The position numbers and the translations under genes are program-made. From Alphaproteobacteria bacterium (GTDB lineage: Bacteria; Pseudomonadota; Alphaproteobacteria; Sphingomonadales; Emcibacteraceae), in NCBI GenBank assembly GCA_030428615.1, contig JAUIDN010000016.1, positions 1 to 64,000 on the forward strand: a stretch of 64,000 nt of DNA, read 5' to 3'. Positions 9,632 through 18,821 of this stretch are shown piece by piece. The notes below the pieces were generated by a model. That model was not told where the DNA came from. It made no database searches and saw only the letters and a program-made list of their open reading frames with translations. Positions within the stretch are counted from its first letter, which is position 1. Each line of letters opens with the position of its first letter.

Positions 9632-10573
9632 TTAAAGCTTTCTTTCAATCGCATCCCAAATAAGTGATGCAATATCAACGCCGTCAAAGCGTTTGATTTC
9701 CTGGATGCCTGTCGGTGATGTCACGTTGATCTCGGTCAGATAATTACCGATAACATCAATACCAACAAATATTTGGCCCTGTTCTTTCAGAACCGGACCA
9801 ATCGTTTCACAAATTTCATGTTCGCGAGGTGTAAGGATTGTTTTACGCGCCTCACCGCCGACATGCATATTCGATCTTATTTCACCTTCATCCGGAACAC
9901 GGTTAATCGCACCCACCGCTTCCCCATCAACAAGTATAATGCGCTTATCCCCCTTTCGCACATCGGAAAGATATTTTTGTACAACGAAGGGCTCGGTGTA
10001 AAATTCCTGGTACATTTCAATCAGGCTGGCGAGGTTCTGGTCATCTTCTTTAATTCTGAAGACACCCGCGCCACCATTTCCATAGAGCGGTTTGACGACA
10101 ATATCTTTATATTCTTTACGAAATGCCCGAACATCGTCTGCATTTGATGTAATTAATGTAGGTGGCATTAACTCTGGAAAACGGGTCAGAAACATTTTCT
10201 CCGGCGCGTTTCGAACCGACGCGGGATCATTAACAACCAAAGTTTTGGGATGGATATGTTCCAGTATATGGGTCGCTGTTATGTATCCCATATGAAACGG
10301 CGGGTCCTGACGCATCAGAATTACATCAATTTCTTCCCCCAGATCCACATGGCGGCTTTCACCGAATGTAAAATAATTTCCTTTTTCGCGCCTAAGTTCG
10401 AGTGGCTTAGCGTGCGCTCTTACCTTGCCATTAATGTATGACATATCATCAACAAGATAATGGTAAAGTTTGTAACCACGTTCCTGTGCCTCAAGCCCCA
10501 TGGCGAAAGTACTGTCACCATTAATATCTATACCTTCAATGGGATCCATTTGAAGCGCTATTTTTAAACTCAT
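9632..10573 (-). CDS. gshB: Glutathione synthetase
   Basis: ATP-grasp enzyme that joins gamma-glutamylcysteine and glycine to make glutathione in the cytoplasm. The 313 residues match the bacterial GshB length. The family landmarks [33 protein letters not shown] (ATP-grasp loop) and the C-terminal [13 protein letters not shown] are all visible. It is the last gene of the rsmI-yraN-sirB1-gshB run, three bases after the SirB1-like gene. Confidence 0.97.
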   Translation of the reverse strand: MSLKIALQMDPIEGIDINGDSTFAMGLEAQERGYKLYHYLVDDMSYINGKVRAHAKPLELRREKGNYFTFGESRHVDLGEEIDVILMRQDPPFHMGYITATHILEHIHPKTLVVNDPASVRNAPEKMFLTRFPELMPPTLITSNADDVRAFRKEYKDIVVKPLYGNGGAGVFRIKEDDQNLASLIEMYQEFYTEPFVVQKYLSDVRKGDKRIILVDGEAVGAINRVPDEGEIRSNMHVGGEARKTILTPREHEICETIGPVLKEQGQIFVGIDVIGNYLTEINVTSPTGIQEIKRFDGVDIASLIWDAIERKL

Positions 10574-10576
10574 TCC

Positions 10577-11485
10577 TTATTTACCTTTATCAATATCGCC
10601 ATCAAAATCACCCTTTATCAATTCAAATACATTTGGTTTATTATAGGCGCGCATTTCCTTTAACGTCGTAAGTATCTGCTTTCGCATTTCTTCGTCATTG
10701 CTATCCATGTTAGCATCCATGTAATCAAGACAATCCAGCAGGTTTTGCTTTCCTTCCTCGACATTCTTTGTGTGAATTTGCAACATGCCAAGCTCATATT
10801 TATGCACGATTTTTGCGGGGTCAATATAAATAGTCCTTTTAATTGCGTTCATGGCCAAATCAAAGTCATTTACATTGAGGCATCTTATTTTAATATTGTT
10901 CAGCAGTCGAACGAGAATATCCCTTTTTCCAAGGGGCGCGTGATGCCATTGTTCAAGGTCCATTTTCCCGCCGGATATAGTACCAACAAGTTCTCGGAGA
11001 TCGTGAGCATTTAGAATTCTCCCCTTGTGGAACGGGTCCAAAATAACCTGATCATTTTCGCCAAAAACACGAACCAGAAAATGAGCAGGGAAATTGACAC
11101 CTTCCGCATTCCAACCCTGGGAATGTGCCGCATGAAGGTATAGAATGCCCAGACTTATGGGAAGGCCAAGTCGACGGTCTATTACGGACATGAGATTAGC
11201 ATTCTGGAGATCATCATAAAATTGATCATCGCCCTTATATTCGTGCCGGTTCCACATCACCTCGATCAGCGCATTTGCACGTTCTTCCGCAGTGGTGCTA
11301 TCGTGCGCTTCATTTTCGGTATCGAGTTTTAGGATTTCAAGATGGTGATGATATTTTTGTAACGAAACACCCGGACGGTCCAGGCTCGCTAGCGTAAGCG
11401 CCGTTTCCGCAAGATCAATATCTTCTTCTTCGGACACGCCAACATTTTTTAAAAATTCGATTTGTTTGTCTAATGTAGGGATCAT
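10577..11485 (-). CDS. SirB1 family protein (transglutaminase-like domain plus TPR)
   Basis: The N-terminal two thirds carry the SirB1/transglutaminase-like fold, with RRLGLPISLGILYLHAA and NFPAHFLVRV, and an ILDPFHKGR segment. The C-terminal third looks like TPR helices (DLAMNAIKRTIYIDPAK). Members of this family are widespread but their biochemical role is unclear. The ATG at 11485 is preferred over an in-frame GTG at 11494 because it falls just after the yraN stop. It sits tightly between yraN and gshB, which says only that it is co-transcribed with housekeeping genes. Confidence 0.85.
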   Translation of the reverse strand: MIPTLDKQIEFLKNVGVSEEEDIDLAETALTLASLDRPGVSLQKYHHHLEILKLDTENEAHDSTTAEERANALIEVMWNRHEYKGDDQFYDDLQNANLMSVIDRRLGLPISLGILYLHAAHSQGWNAEGVNFPAHFLVRVFGENDQVILDPFHKGRILNAHDLRELVGTISGGKMDLEQWHHAPLGKRDILVRLLNNIKIRCLNVNDFDLAMNAIKRTIYIDPAKIVHKYELGMLQIHTKNVEEGKQNLLDCLDYMDANMDSNDEEMRKQILTTLKEMRAYNKPNVFELIKGDFDGDIDKGK

Positions 11486-11487
11486 AT

Positions 11488-11862
11488 CTACCACGCATTT
11501 TCAATATGTACCGGCCATCGCCAGGGAAGGATCAATATCATATCGCATCTATATATTAAGTTATCTATCTTATTGTTTTTAGGGCCGGTTTTCAAGCAAG
11601 ACATATAGTATTGTGCCGCCCGTGAAATACGCTCTCTTTGTTTGACCGTTATTGATTCGATAGCCGTTACATAATCTTTGCGCACCTTTACCTCGCAAAA
11701 TATGATTGCCCTGCCTCTTTTGGCGATGATGTCAATCTCACCCACTGGAGTTTTATATCTGCGTTCCTTGATTGAGTACCCCTTTATAATCAACAAAAAA
11801 CAGGCAATAAATTCACCAATATGACCCTTCCTATAGGCTTTTTTTCTTGGGGACTTATTCAT
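11488..11862 (-). CDS. yraN: YraN/UPF0102 family nuclease-like protein
   Basis: A 124-residue protein of the usual UPF0102 length. It shows a restriction-endonuclease-like core: GEIDIIAKRG followed by FCEVKVRKD, giving the D...ExK metal-site pattern. It overlaps the end of rsmI by 8 bases. The rsmI-yraN pair beside an LpoA-like gene is the same neighbourhood seen in many proteobacteria (yraL-yraM-yraN in E. coli). The cellular role is unsettled; a Holliday-junction or nuclease function is only suggested by the fold. Confidence 0.93.
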   Translation of the reverse strand: MNKSPRKKAYRKGHIGEFIACFLLIIKGYSIKERRYKTPVGEIDIIAKRGRAIIFCEVKVRKDYVTAIESITVKQRERISRAAQYYMSCLKTGPKNNKIDNLIYRCDMILILPWRWPVHIENAW

Positions 11863-12709
11863 GATCCGCGAGTTCTAACGCACGTTTATATACTTCTTTA
11901 CGTTTGCGGCCCGTCATATATGTAACGGCGGCAACCGCTTCCTTCACCGTCAATTTTTTAAGTGCTTCTTTCAATGCACTATCAAGATCATCAACCATTC
12001 CACCCACTTTCGCTGGCGGAGCAACGACAAGTACAATTTCCCCCTTTGGTGTTGCGCTATTTTCATAGTGCTTTATCAGATTTTCCAAGCTGTCTTTTCT
12101 TATTTCCTCATATAATTTGGTGAGCTCACGGCACACAGCAACCTGCCGATTGCCCAGAACTTCTTTAATATCCTTGAGGCAGGAAAGAAGCCTTTTCGCT
12201 GACTCGTAATAAACCAGCGTTACGCCGATATTTTCAAATTTCCTGATTTCTTTCTGACGTGCCACAGTTTTAGGTGGCAAAAACCCACAAAACAGAAAAT
12301 TATCCGTTGGCATCCCGGCACTCGTTAACGCACATAAAATTGCGCTTGCACCGGGAAGGCTTATCACAGGTATATTTTCATTCTGACAAGCATTTACAAG
12401 CTTATACCCCGGGTCCGAAATCAACGGCGTACCCGCGTCGCTGATGAGTGCGATAATTTTTCCCGCCTTTAGCGCGTCAATTAATTTTGGCATGACTTCA
12501 TTGGCATTATGATCGTGATATGAAATCATAGGCTTCTTGATGTCGTAATGAGATAATAACTTACCGCTTACACGCTTATCTTCACAGGCAATCAGGTCCG
12601 CCGATTGGAGCAATTCGAGCGCACGTATACTAATATCACCAAGGTTTCCAATGGGTGTCGCCGTTACGTATAGACCGCTACTGATTGAATTTTTACCTTT
12701 TATTTTCAT
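11855..12709 (-). CDS. rsmI: 16S rRNA 2'-O-methyltransferase RsmI (C1402)
   Basis: A SAM-dependent tetrapyrrole-methylase-fold enzyme that methylates the ribose of C1402 in 16S rRNA. Characteristic motifs are YVTATPIGNLGDI near the N-terminus, ISDAGTPLISDPGY and LPGASAILCALTSAG. The start at 12709 is chosen because AAAGGA lies five bases upstream; an ATG ten codons earlier has no good ribosome-binding site. The gene heads the minus-strand run to gshB and is divergent from the LpoA-like gene. Confidence 0.96.
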   Translation of the reverse strand: MKIKGKNSISSGLYVTATPIGNLGDISIRALELLQSADLIACEDKRVSGKLLSHYDIKKPMISYHDHNANEVMPKLIDALKAGKIIALISDAGTPLISDPGYKLVNACQNENIPVISLPGASAILCALTSAGMPTDNFLFCGFLPPKTVARQKEIRKFENIGVTLVYYESAKRLLSCLKDIKEVLGNRQVAVCRELTKLYEEIRKDSLENLIKHYENSATPKGEIVLVVAPPAKVGGMVDDLDSALKEALKKLTVKEAVAAVTYMTGRKRKEVYKRALELADHE

Positions 12710-12798
12710 TATTCCTTTATTTTTCCACACCATTGCCATAATTGGGGTCTAGCCTAATGGAATTCCTTTGGTATAACTAATTAATAATTGAAAATGCA

Positions 12799-14334
12799 AT
12801 GAAAATAGGATCACATATATTGCTGCTCAAAAAACTGGCCAAAGTCGCCTCTATTGTTGCTCCTCTTCTGCTTCTGGCGGCCTGTGGTCCGGAAGGTGGA
12901 GACGGTGATACGCTGGTACGTGATGCACCTCCCGCCCCTGGCGATGAGGATATCATCCAGCGCGCACCCCCAACCAGTCTTCTGATCACCGACGACGAAG
13001 AAGAAACGTTTGAAGTTGATAACCGACCCGCCCGATTGAAAATCAATATTGGTGTAATGCTTCCATTGAGCGGAGATACCGCCGAAGTCGGACAGGCATT
13101 GATGAACGCAGCAACACTTGCGTTGTTTGACGCTAAAGACAAGCGACTGCAAATGATCCCTGTTGATACACGGGGAACACCCGACGGGACAATTCGCGCT
13201 ATAAATGAGCTGGTTGATCTGGAAGTTGATATTATAATTGGTCCTCTTTTTTCTGAAAATATTAAGGCCGCCCAACCCATTGCGAAAGAAGCGGGCATAA
13301 AAATGATCGGTTTTTCAACGGATCATGATGTTGCGGGTGACGGTGTATATCTATTGAGCTTCCGACCGGAAGAGCAGGTCGGAAGGGTTATAAAATATGC
13401 ATCCAGCCAACGATATGAGAAATTTGCAGCCCTTATACCCGACACTCTTTATGGGGGCCGGGTTATGAGTGTCCTTGAACCACTGGTCGCATCACAATTC
13501 AACGACCTTGTCGCTCTGGAGATCTATCCAAGCGACGGAACCCTGCTTGATGATCCGGTAAAGAGAATTGCGAATTATGACTACCGCCGTCAGGAATTCC
13601 GGGAAGAAATGCGCTTCCTGCGCTCACTTGGTCGAAATGACGATATGGGCCAGGAATTCATCAATGAAATCAGAAATATGGAAGCATTGGGTGACGTGAA
13701 TTTCGATGCAATTCTCCTTCCGGAAGGAGGTTCCATGCTTAGCTCACTGGCACCTCTGCTATCCTATTATGAAATAGATCTTACTAAAGTAAAGGTCCTT
13801 GGTACCGGACTATGGCATGATCCGATGCTTTTTAACGAACCTCAACTGCAAGGCGGATGGTTTGCGGCACCCGAAGACGACCTCGCCATCGAGTTTATTG
13901 CACGTTATGAACAGGCTTTTGGAAGAACACCGCCGCGTCTAGTTACTTTGGGTTATGACGCGATGGCATTGGTTGCCAATATTGTCCGGACACAACGCGC
14001 ACCAACATTTTCCAATCGCATTATGACCAATCCTGATGGTTTTGCCGGGCTTGATGGTATATTCCGGTTCCACCGTAGTGGATTGGTGGAAAGAGGCCTC
14101 GCCGTTTACGAAGTGACAACAGATGCGTTTGTTAAGATTGATCCCGCACCCAAATCATTCGTTGAAAATGAACGCCCCCTTTATGTTGAAATACCGATTG
14201 ATTTTAAACCAAAATACGACCCAGTATTTGGTTTAGAAGGGGACGCCCCGACGCTGTCAATCGAAGAGGATCTGGATAATCTGCCGAAACGAAACCTTGA
14301 GCTGTCAATAAATCCAGTTGATCCTCAACAATAA
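12799..14334 (+). CDS. LpoA-like penicillin-binding protein activator lipoprotein
   Basis: Signal peptide with lipobox LLLAAC at about residues 24-29, then a proline-rich linker and a periplasmic-binding-protein type 1 fold starting at INIGVMLPLSGDTAEVGQAL. This matches the C-terminal domain of LpoA/YraM, the outer-membrane lipoprotein that stimulates PBP1A. Alphaproteobacterial forms of 400-500 residues often lack the N-terminal TPR part, as here. Position opposite rsmI-yraN supports the call. The last 131 bases overlap the 3' end of hemW on the other strand, and this tail (acidic, then SINPVDPQQ) looks like an extension beyond the conserved fold. Confidence 0.85.
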   Translation: MKIGSHILLLKKLAKVASIVAPLLLLAACGPEGGDGDTLVRDAPPAPGDEDIIQRAPPTSLLITDDEEETFEVDNRPARLKINIGVMLPLSGDTAEVGQALMNAATLALFDAKDKRLQMIPVDTRGTPDGTIRAINELVDLEVDIIIGPLFSENIKAAQPIAKEAGIKMIGFSTDHDVAGDGVYLLSFRPEEQVGRVIKYASSQRYEKFAALIPDTLYGGRVMSVLEPLVASQFNDLVALEIYPSDGTLLDDPVKRIANYDYRRQEFREEMRFLRSLGRNDDMGQEFINEIRNMEALGDVNFDAILLPEGGSMLSSLAPLLSYYEIDLTKVKVLGTGLWHDPMLFNEPQLQGGWFAAPEDDLAIEFIARYEQAFGRTPPRLVTLGYDAMALVANIVRTQRAPTFSNRIMTNPDGFAGLDGIFRFHRSGLVERGLAVYEVTTDAFVKIDPAPKSFVENERPLYVEIPIDFKPKYDPVFGLEGDAPTLSIEEDLDNLPKRNLELSINPVDPQQ

Positions 14335-15370
14335 AATTCTTTAATGGGGCACCTATTCTTTTCTCAAAATCACTGCCTTTAATCCCAGCATTTAATCTCA
14401 AGCCCATCATAATCATTTCTTCCGCCATTGTCCGTTGATCAAGCGATGTCATTACCTTTGTGGCATTCCCGTTCGACAAGACGGCTTTGAGCCAGGTTTC
14501 AGGCTTCTTGTTTTGTTCAGTGGCAAAGGTCCGTTTATTAACTGTTATCCTGCCATGCGCGCCGGGTCCAATCCCAATATAATCCTGATACTGCCAATAG
14601 GTCAGATTATGAAGGCTTTGCTGACCGTTTACCGCATAATTTGAAATTTCATATGCTTGGTATCCTGCATCTGCACATATATTATTGGTGATATCATACA
14701 TATCAGCCGCCAACCGTTCATCAGGCAGCGGTAATTTTCCAGAACGCCAAAGCCCAAAGAAGGGCGTCCCCATTTCAATAGTTAGTTGATAAAGCGACAA
14801 ATGACCATTTGCCATATTAATCGCCTGCTTCAGTTCTTCTTCCCAACTCTTCAGACTTTGTCCCATTCGGGCATAAATCAGATCAAAATTGGACCGACTA
14901 AAATATTTCTGCGACAGGTCAATCGCAGCAATCGCCTCCGTAACCGAATGCTCACGCCCAAGGGCCTTAAGATCTTTATCATTCAATGCCTGTATGCCAA
15001 GCGATACGCGATTAACACCGGCATGGGCAAAATCAGCAAACTTTCCGGCTTCAACGCTGGTTGGATTTGCTTCCAATGTTATTTCCGCTGTTTCAGGTAA
15101 ATTGAATTTTTCCGATATTCTGTTTATCACAGCCTCCACCGTTGAGGCGGCCATCAGAGAGGGTGTCCCACCACCGAAAAAAATACTTCTGACTTTCCTG
15201 TGTCCCGCTAAAGAAGCATAATAATCAATCTCACGAAGGAGTGCTTCCACCATCCTTCCTTCATGCATGTTTTCACGTACATGACTGTTAAAATCACAGT
15301 AAGGGCACTTGGAAAGGCAGAACGGCCAATGAACATATATGGATATTTTGTTATTGTCTAAAGCAGGCAT
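14204..15370 (-). CDS. hemW: Heme chaperone HemW (radical SAM, formerly coproporphyrinogen III oxidase-like)
   Basis: The radical SAM Cys triad is seen in CLSKCPYC (CxxxCxxC) after YVHWPF, with FFGGGTPSL following. The HemW-specific HNLTYW motif is present in [21 protein letters not shown], which separates it from true HemN. Known HemW proteins bind heme and deliver it to membrane enzymes. The ATG at 15370 overlaps the rdgB 3' end by 20 bases, so rph-rdgB-hemW are likely co-transcribed. The C-terminus ([13 protein letters not shown]) is normal for the family even though it lies across the lpoA-like gene. Confidence 0.95.
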   Translation of the reverse strand: MPALDNNKISIYVHWPFCLSKCPYCDFNSHVRENMHEGRMVEALLREIDYYASLAGHRKVRSIFFGGGTPSLMAASTVEAVINRISEKFNLPETAEITLEANPTSVEAGKFADFAHAGVNRVSLGIQALNDKDLKALGREHSVTEAIAAIDLSQKYFSRSNFDLIYARMGQSLKSWEEELKQAINMANGHLSLYQLTIEMGTPFFGLWRSGKLPLPDERLAADMYDITNNICADAGYQAYEISNYAVNGQQSLHNLTYWQYQDYIGIGPGAHGRITVNKRTFATEQNKKPETWLKAVLSNGNATKVMTSLDQRTMAEEMIMMGLRLNAGIKGSDFEKRIGAPLKNFIVEDQLDLLTAQGFVSADYPDPLRLTASGRPLLNQILGRILV

Positions 15371-15959
15371 CAATCAGTTTCTTAAACGCAACCGCCCTGT
15401 GGCTGATTGCATGCTTTGCTTCCGGTTCCATTTCACCAAAGGTTTCTTCATAGCCGTCCGCAACAAACATTGGGTCGTACCCGAAACCTTTATCCCCTCT
15501 TGTCGGCCAAACAAGGGACCCATGTACCCTGCCCTCAAATGTTTCAACATGCCCGTCCGGCCAAGCAAGTGAAAGAGCGCAGGTAAAATATGCTTTGCGG
15601 TCCCTGTCTCCGATTTCGAGATTCAACTTGCCCATCGCATAGTTAAAATCACGCTCTTCTTTCCAAGGGTTATAGGCATAGCGCGCCGAATGAATACCCG
15701 GTGCACCACCCAGTGACGGCACCACAAGACCACTATCATCAGCGAGAGAAACATAACCGGATTCATCCGTAGCGCTTTTCGCTTTTATCTCTGCATTGGC
15801 GATAAATGTATCACCGTCCTCTACTGGCTCCGAAAGGTTCAGCTCTTCTGACGAAAGCACTTCTACACCAAACGGCTCCAGCAGTTCTTTTATTTCTTTG
15901 ACTTTGCCTTTATTATGGCTGGCTACAACCAGCTTTTTCTCGTCAAACCTGCGTGACAT
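15351..15959 (-). CDS. rdgB: RdgB/HAM1 non-canonical purine NTP pyrophosphatase
   Basis: Cleans the nucleotide pool by hydrolysing dITP, dXTP and XTP to monophosphates. The family signature [10 protein letters not shown] lies near the N-terminus, followed by [13 protein letters not shown] and [20 protein letters not shown], which hold the metal-binding acids. The 202-residue length is standard. It lies six bases after rph, a common bacterial pairing, and overlaps hemW. Confidence 0.97.
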   Translation of the reverse strand: MSRRFDEKKLVVASHNKGKVKEIKELLEPFGVEVLSSEELNLSEPVEDGDTFIANAEIKAKSATDESGYVSLADDSGLVVPSLGGAPGIHSARYAYNPWKEERDFNYAMGKLNLEIGDRDRKAYFTCALSLAWPDGHVETFEGRVHGSLVWPTRGDKGFGYDPMFVADGYEETFGEMEPEAKHAISHRAVAFKKLIDACFRQ

Positions 15960-15965
15960 TGATCA

Positions 15966-16682
15966 CTAAATTCCCAACGTTTCTCTCTGTAATTTGGTTA
16001 TTTTATCGACACCTATTCTGGCTAATCGCATCATTCGCATCAATTCTTCTTCAGTGAACGGCTTTTCTTCCGCTGTACCCTGCACTTCAATTATATTTCC
16101 CTGTCCCGTCATAACGAAGTTGGCATCTGTTTCCGCGCTGCTGTCCTCATCATAATCCAAATCCAGGATCGGTTGCCCCTTATAAACACCGCACGAAATG
16201 GCCGCCACCTCATGAAGTATCGGGATATCTTTTATCAAATCGTCTGCAGCCATTTTCTGTAAACATTGATAAAGAGCCACATACCCACCGGAAATAGACG
16301 CTGTTCTTGTCCCGCCGTCCGCTTGTATAACGTCGCAATCAACCCGTATCTGGCATTCACCCAGCTTATTCATATCAACCGCTGCCCTAAGAGAGCGCCC
16401 GACGAGCCTCTGGATTTCCTGGGTACGGCCAGACTGTTTGCCCTTGGCAGCTTCCCTTGGCATACGGCCATGGGTAGAACGGGGCAACATCCCATATTCC
16501 CCAGTTACCCACCCTTTTCCGGTACCACGAAGGAACGGTGGCGCTTTGTCCTCTAATGTGGCGGTACATAACACATGGGTATCGCCGAATTTTACCAGAC
16601 ACGATCCTTCCGCATATTTTGAAAATCCCAGTTCCATTGAAACTTCACGCATCTGATCTGCACTACGGCCGGATGGTCGCAT
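15966..16682 (-). CDS. rph: Ribonuclease PH
   Basis: Phosphorolytic 3'-5' exoribonuclease that trims tRNA 3' ends. Typical blocks are [49 protein letters not shown] and [18 protein letters not shown]. The 238-residue length is normal. It starts the rph-rdgB-hemW run and is divergent from hrcA across 139 bases, a conserved alphaproteobacterial arrangement. Confidence 0.98.
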   Translation of the reverse strand: MRPSGRSADQMREVSMELGFSKYAEGSCLVKFGDTHVLCTATLEDKAPPFLRGTGKGWVTGEYGMLPRSTHGRMPREAAKGKQSGRTQEIQRLVGRSLRAAVDMNKLGECQIRVDCDVIQADGGTRTASISGGYVALYQCLQKMAADDLIKDIPILHEVAAISCGVYKGQPILDLDYDEDSSAETDANFVMTGQGNIIEVQGTAEEKPFTEEELMRMMRLARIGVDKITKLQRETLGI

Positions 16683-16821
16683 ACCAATTCTCCATTTTTA
16701 CTATTAAGTTTGTCACTCTTTTACAGCCTTATCTAATTCTTTTCTACAAAATAGAGAATAGAATTTTAATTGGTTACCGTTGACCTGTCACAAAACCGTA
16801 CCTACATTAGCGTTGAGAAGA
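16683..16821. promoter_or_regulatory. Divergent rph/hrcA intergenic region
   Basis: It holds a sigma70-like TTGACC (16780-16785), 17-base spacer and TACATT (16803-16808) pointing toward hrcA. This would leave only a very short leader, so it is tentative. No CIRCE element (TTAGCACTC-N9-GAGTGCTAA) is visible, so HrcA autoregulation through CIRCE is not supported here. Confidence 0.3.
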
Positions 16822-17871
16822 ATGATGAATATATTGAATGAAAGATCGCGGGATATTTTCCGCCAAATTGTGGACACCTACATAATGACAGGTGAACCTG
16901 TCGGCTCGGCTACACTTTCCAGCAAGATGCCGGTCCGGCTTTCGCCTGCATCCATTCGCAATGTCATGGCAGACCTTGAAGAAAGCGGCCTGATCTATTC
17001 GCCCTATACATCAGCAGGAAGAATCCCTACGGAAATCGGACTAAGGTTGTTTGTTGATGGAATGCTCGAAATTGGCAATCTGACAAAAAAAGAAAGAAAT
17101 GAAATAGAAATCAGATGCAAAAACAATGGACAGAACATAAATGAAGTCTTAGTCCAGGCAACGAGCATGCTTTCCGGACTTTCAAATTGCGCAAGTATGG
17201 TGATAGCGCCGAAAAAAGACAAACCGCTTAAGCATATAGAATTCGTCCAGATCGCAACCGACCGGGCCCTCGTGGTCATGGTAAGTGAAGGCGATGATGT
17301 GGAAAACCGAGTAATTAATTTACCCCCAGGGATAACAGCATCCGCACTGATACAGGCTGCAAACTATATCAACTCAAAACTACTTGGGCATAGTTTCGAG
17401 GAAGCAAGCAAACAAATTGAAAAAGAAATCAGCATACATGAAGCAGAGCTGGACGACCTGACACGAAGCATGGTTGAACAAGGTCTGGCGGTGTGGAGCG
17501 GTGCGCTCAAAGATTCAAATAGGCTAACGCGAGAATCCCTCATCGTAAGGGGGCAGGCGAATTTACTGGAAGACTTGGAAGCGAAAGAGGATTTAGAACG
17601 TATTAGAATCTTATTTAGCGACCTCGAACGGAAAAAAGATTTAATTGAACTTCTTGGCCTCGCCAAAGAGGCTGAGGGAGTGAGAATCTTCATCGGTTCG
17701 GAAAATAATCTCTTTTCTCTTTCTGGATCTTCTGTTATCGCTGCACCATATATGGATGAGAAAAACAATTTACTTGGGGTGATCGGCGTGATCGGCCCAA
17801 CCCGACTAAACTACGCGCGTATCATCCCAATGGTTGATTACACGGCAAAAATTATTGGAAAAATACTCTAA
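16822..17871 (+). CDS. hrcA: Heat-inducible transcription repressor HrcA
   Basis: CIRCE-binding repressor of chaperone genes. An N-terminal winged helix (LNERSRDIFRQIVDTYIMTG, then GEPVGSATLS, with LSPASIRNVMADLEESGLI) is followed by the GAF-like HrcA core and the C-terminal IGVIGPTRLNYARIIPMVDY signature. The ATG at 16822 is used, preceded by GAGAAG; an upstream in-frame TTG would add 14 non-conserved residues. It overlaps grpE by one base (TAATG), so both are translated from the same message. Its CIRCE target is presumably at groESL elsewhere, since none is visible in this window. Confidence 0.97.
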   Translation: MMNILNERSRDIFRQIVDTYIMTGEPVGSATLSSKMPVRLSPASIRNVMADLEESGLIYSPYTSAGRIPTEIGLRLFVDGMLEIGNLTKKERNEIEIRCKNNGQNINEVLVQATSMLSGLSNCASMVIAPKKDKPLKHIEFVQIATDRALVVMVSEGDDVENRVINLPPGITASALIQAANYINSKLLGHSFEEASKQIEKEISIHEAELDDLTRSMVEQGLAVWSGALKDSNRLTRESLIVRGQANLLEDLEAKEDLERIRILFSDLERKKDLIELLGLAKEAEGVRIFIGSENNLFSLSGSSVIAAPYMDEKNNLLGVIGVIGPTRLNYARIIPMVDYTAKIIGKIL

Positions 17872-18491
17872 TGACTGAAAATAAAGAAAAGAAAAACAAA
17901 AACCCGCAACAAACATCGGACGAAGAACTTGTGGACAAGATCTCACCAGACGATACTGCCAACGCAAATGCGGAGGCCGGGAACGAAGAAGTAACACCGT
18001 TAAGTGTTGCCGAAGCAGAAATTAATGACCTGCGCGACAAGCTTCTGCGCGCTGTTGCTGAAACAGAAAATGTCCGCCGACGCTCAGAGAAAGAAAAGGC
18101 GGACGCCGCCAACTACGCAGTAACCAGCTTTGCCAAGGATATGCTTGCGATTGGCGACAGTCTTACCAGAGCGCTTGAGTCTATCCCGGAAGATACAGAT
18201 CTTCCTGATAGTGTCAAAAATCTGATTGAAGGGGTTCGCATGACCGATAGGGAACTTCATAATATATTCGAGCGGCATGGAATTAATAAAATTGATCCCA
18301 AGGGTGAAGCTTTTGATCACAACCACCACCAGGCAATGTTTGAAGCAGAAACAGATGACCCAAGTGGCACCGTTGTACAGGTAATGCAAATAGGATACAA
18401 AATTAAAGATAGACTGTTACGTCCTGCTATGGTCGGTGTATCCAAAGGCGGGCCGAATAAAAGCCACGAAGGCGTCGATACAAAGGCATAA
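17871..18491 (+). CDS. grpE: Nucleotide exchange factor GrpE
   Basis: Exchange factor that releases ADP from DnaK. A low-complexity acidic N-terminus (about 1-45) leads into the long coiled-coil, with LRDKLLRAVAETENVRRR, and then the beta domain (GEAFDHNHHQAMF, GYKIKDRLLRPAMVGVSKG). 206 residues, normal size. Coupled to hrcA by a one-base overlap and followed by a strong hairpin that separates it from dnaK. Confidence 0.97.
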   Translation: MTENKEKKNKNPQQTSDEELVDKISPDDTANANAEAGNEEVTPLSVAEAEINDLRDKLLRAVAETENVRRRSEKEKADAANYAVTSFAKDMLAIGDSLTRALESIPEDTDLPDSVKNLIEGVRMTDRELHNIFERHGINKIDPKGEAFDHNHHQAMFEAETDDPSGTVVQVMQIGYKIKDRLLRPAMVGVSKGGPNKSHEGVDTKA

Positions 18492-18500
18492 AAAACATCG

Positions 18501-18539
18501 GAGAAGAAGGATGGCTTATTCAAACCATCTTTCTTCTTT
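18501..18539 (+). terminator. Probable terminator after grpE
   Basis: A long stem pairs 18501-18514 with 18525-18538 (about 14 bp including two G-T pairs) around a 10-base loop, with a pyrimidine-rich right side ending in TTTA. It isolates hrcA-grpE from the dnaK promoter. The rest of 18492-18821 carries the dnaK promoter and no credible gene. Confidence 0.6.
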
Positions 18540-18685
18540 ATCCTTGGCTATGGCTGCGTTGCCAATTTTTCCGACTATAATGTTCAAACCTGTTTATAAA
18601 TATAAAGTGTTTATTGATCGTGATGCCTTATTCCATAATAAAATTATGGCATTCTTTAAAAAATCAAAAAACTTCCCAGAAAAAC

Positions 18686-18716
18686 CTTGCAGTCATCAAA
18701 AATGCCCCTATATAAG
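18686..18716 (+). promoter_or_regulatory. RpoH (sigma32)-type promoter for dnaK
   Basis: CTTG (18686-18689), a 17-base spacer and CCTATATAAG (18707-18716) match every defined position of the alphaproteobacterial heat-shock consensus CTTG-N17/18-CYTATNTNNG as I know it. Transcription would start near 18722, giving a ~100-base dnaK leader. Confidence 0.75.
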
Positions 18717-18821
18717 CTCCATGAGACAAGCGTAAAAAACGCTAAAATATATTAATTGATAATACCGCTGTCACGGGCATAAATGACGTTACATCGGTGA
18801 TTTAAAAAGAACGAGGACAAT

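Noticed and set aside
12777-13298. 173-codon minus-strand frame opposite the LpoA-like gene
   Set aside because: Serine-rich shadow of a well-supported gene, without family features.
18436-18735. 99-codon frame after grpE
   Set aside because: It starts inside grpE, crosses the terminator hairpin and ends past the RpoH promoter; not a plausible gene.
16683-18821. CIRCE operator for HrcA
   Set aside because: No TTAGCACTC-N9-GAGTGCTAA or close variant is visible near hrcA, grpE or dnaK.
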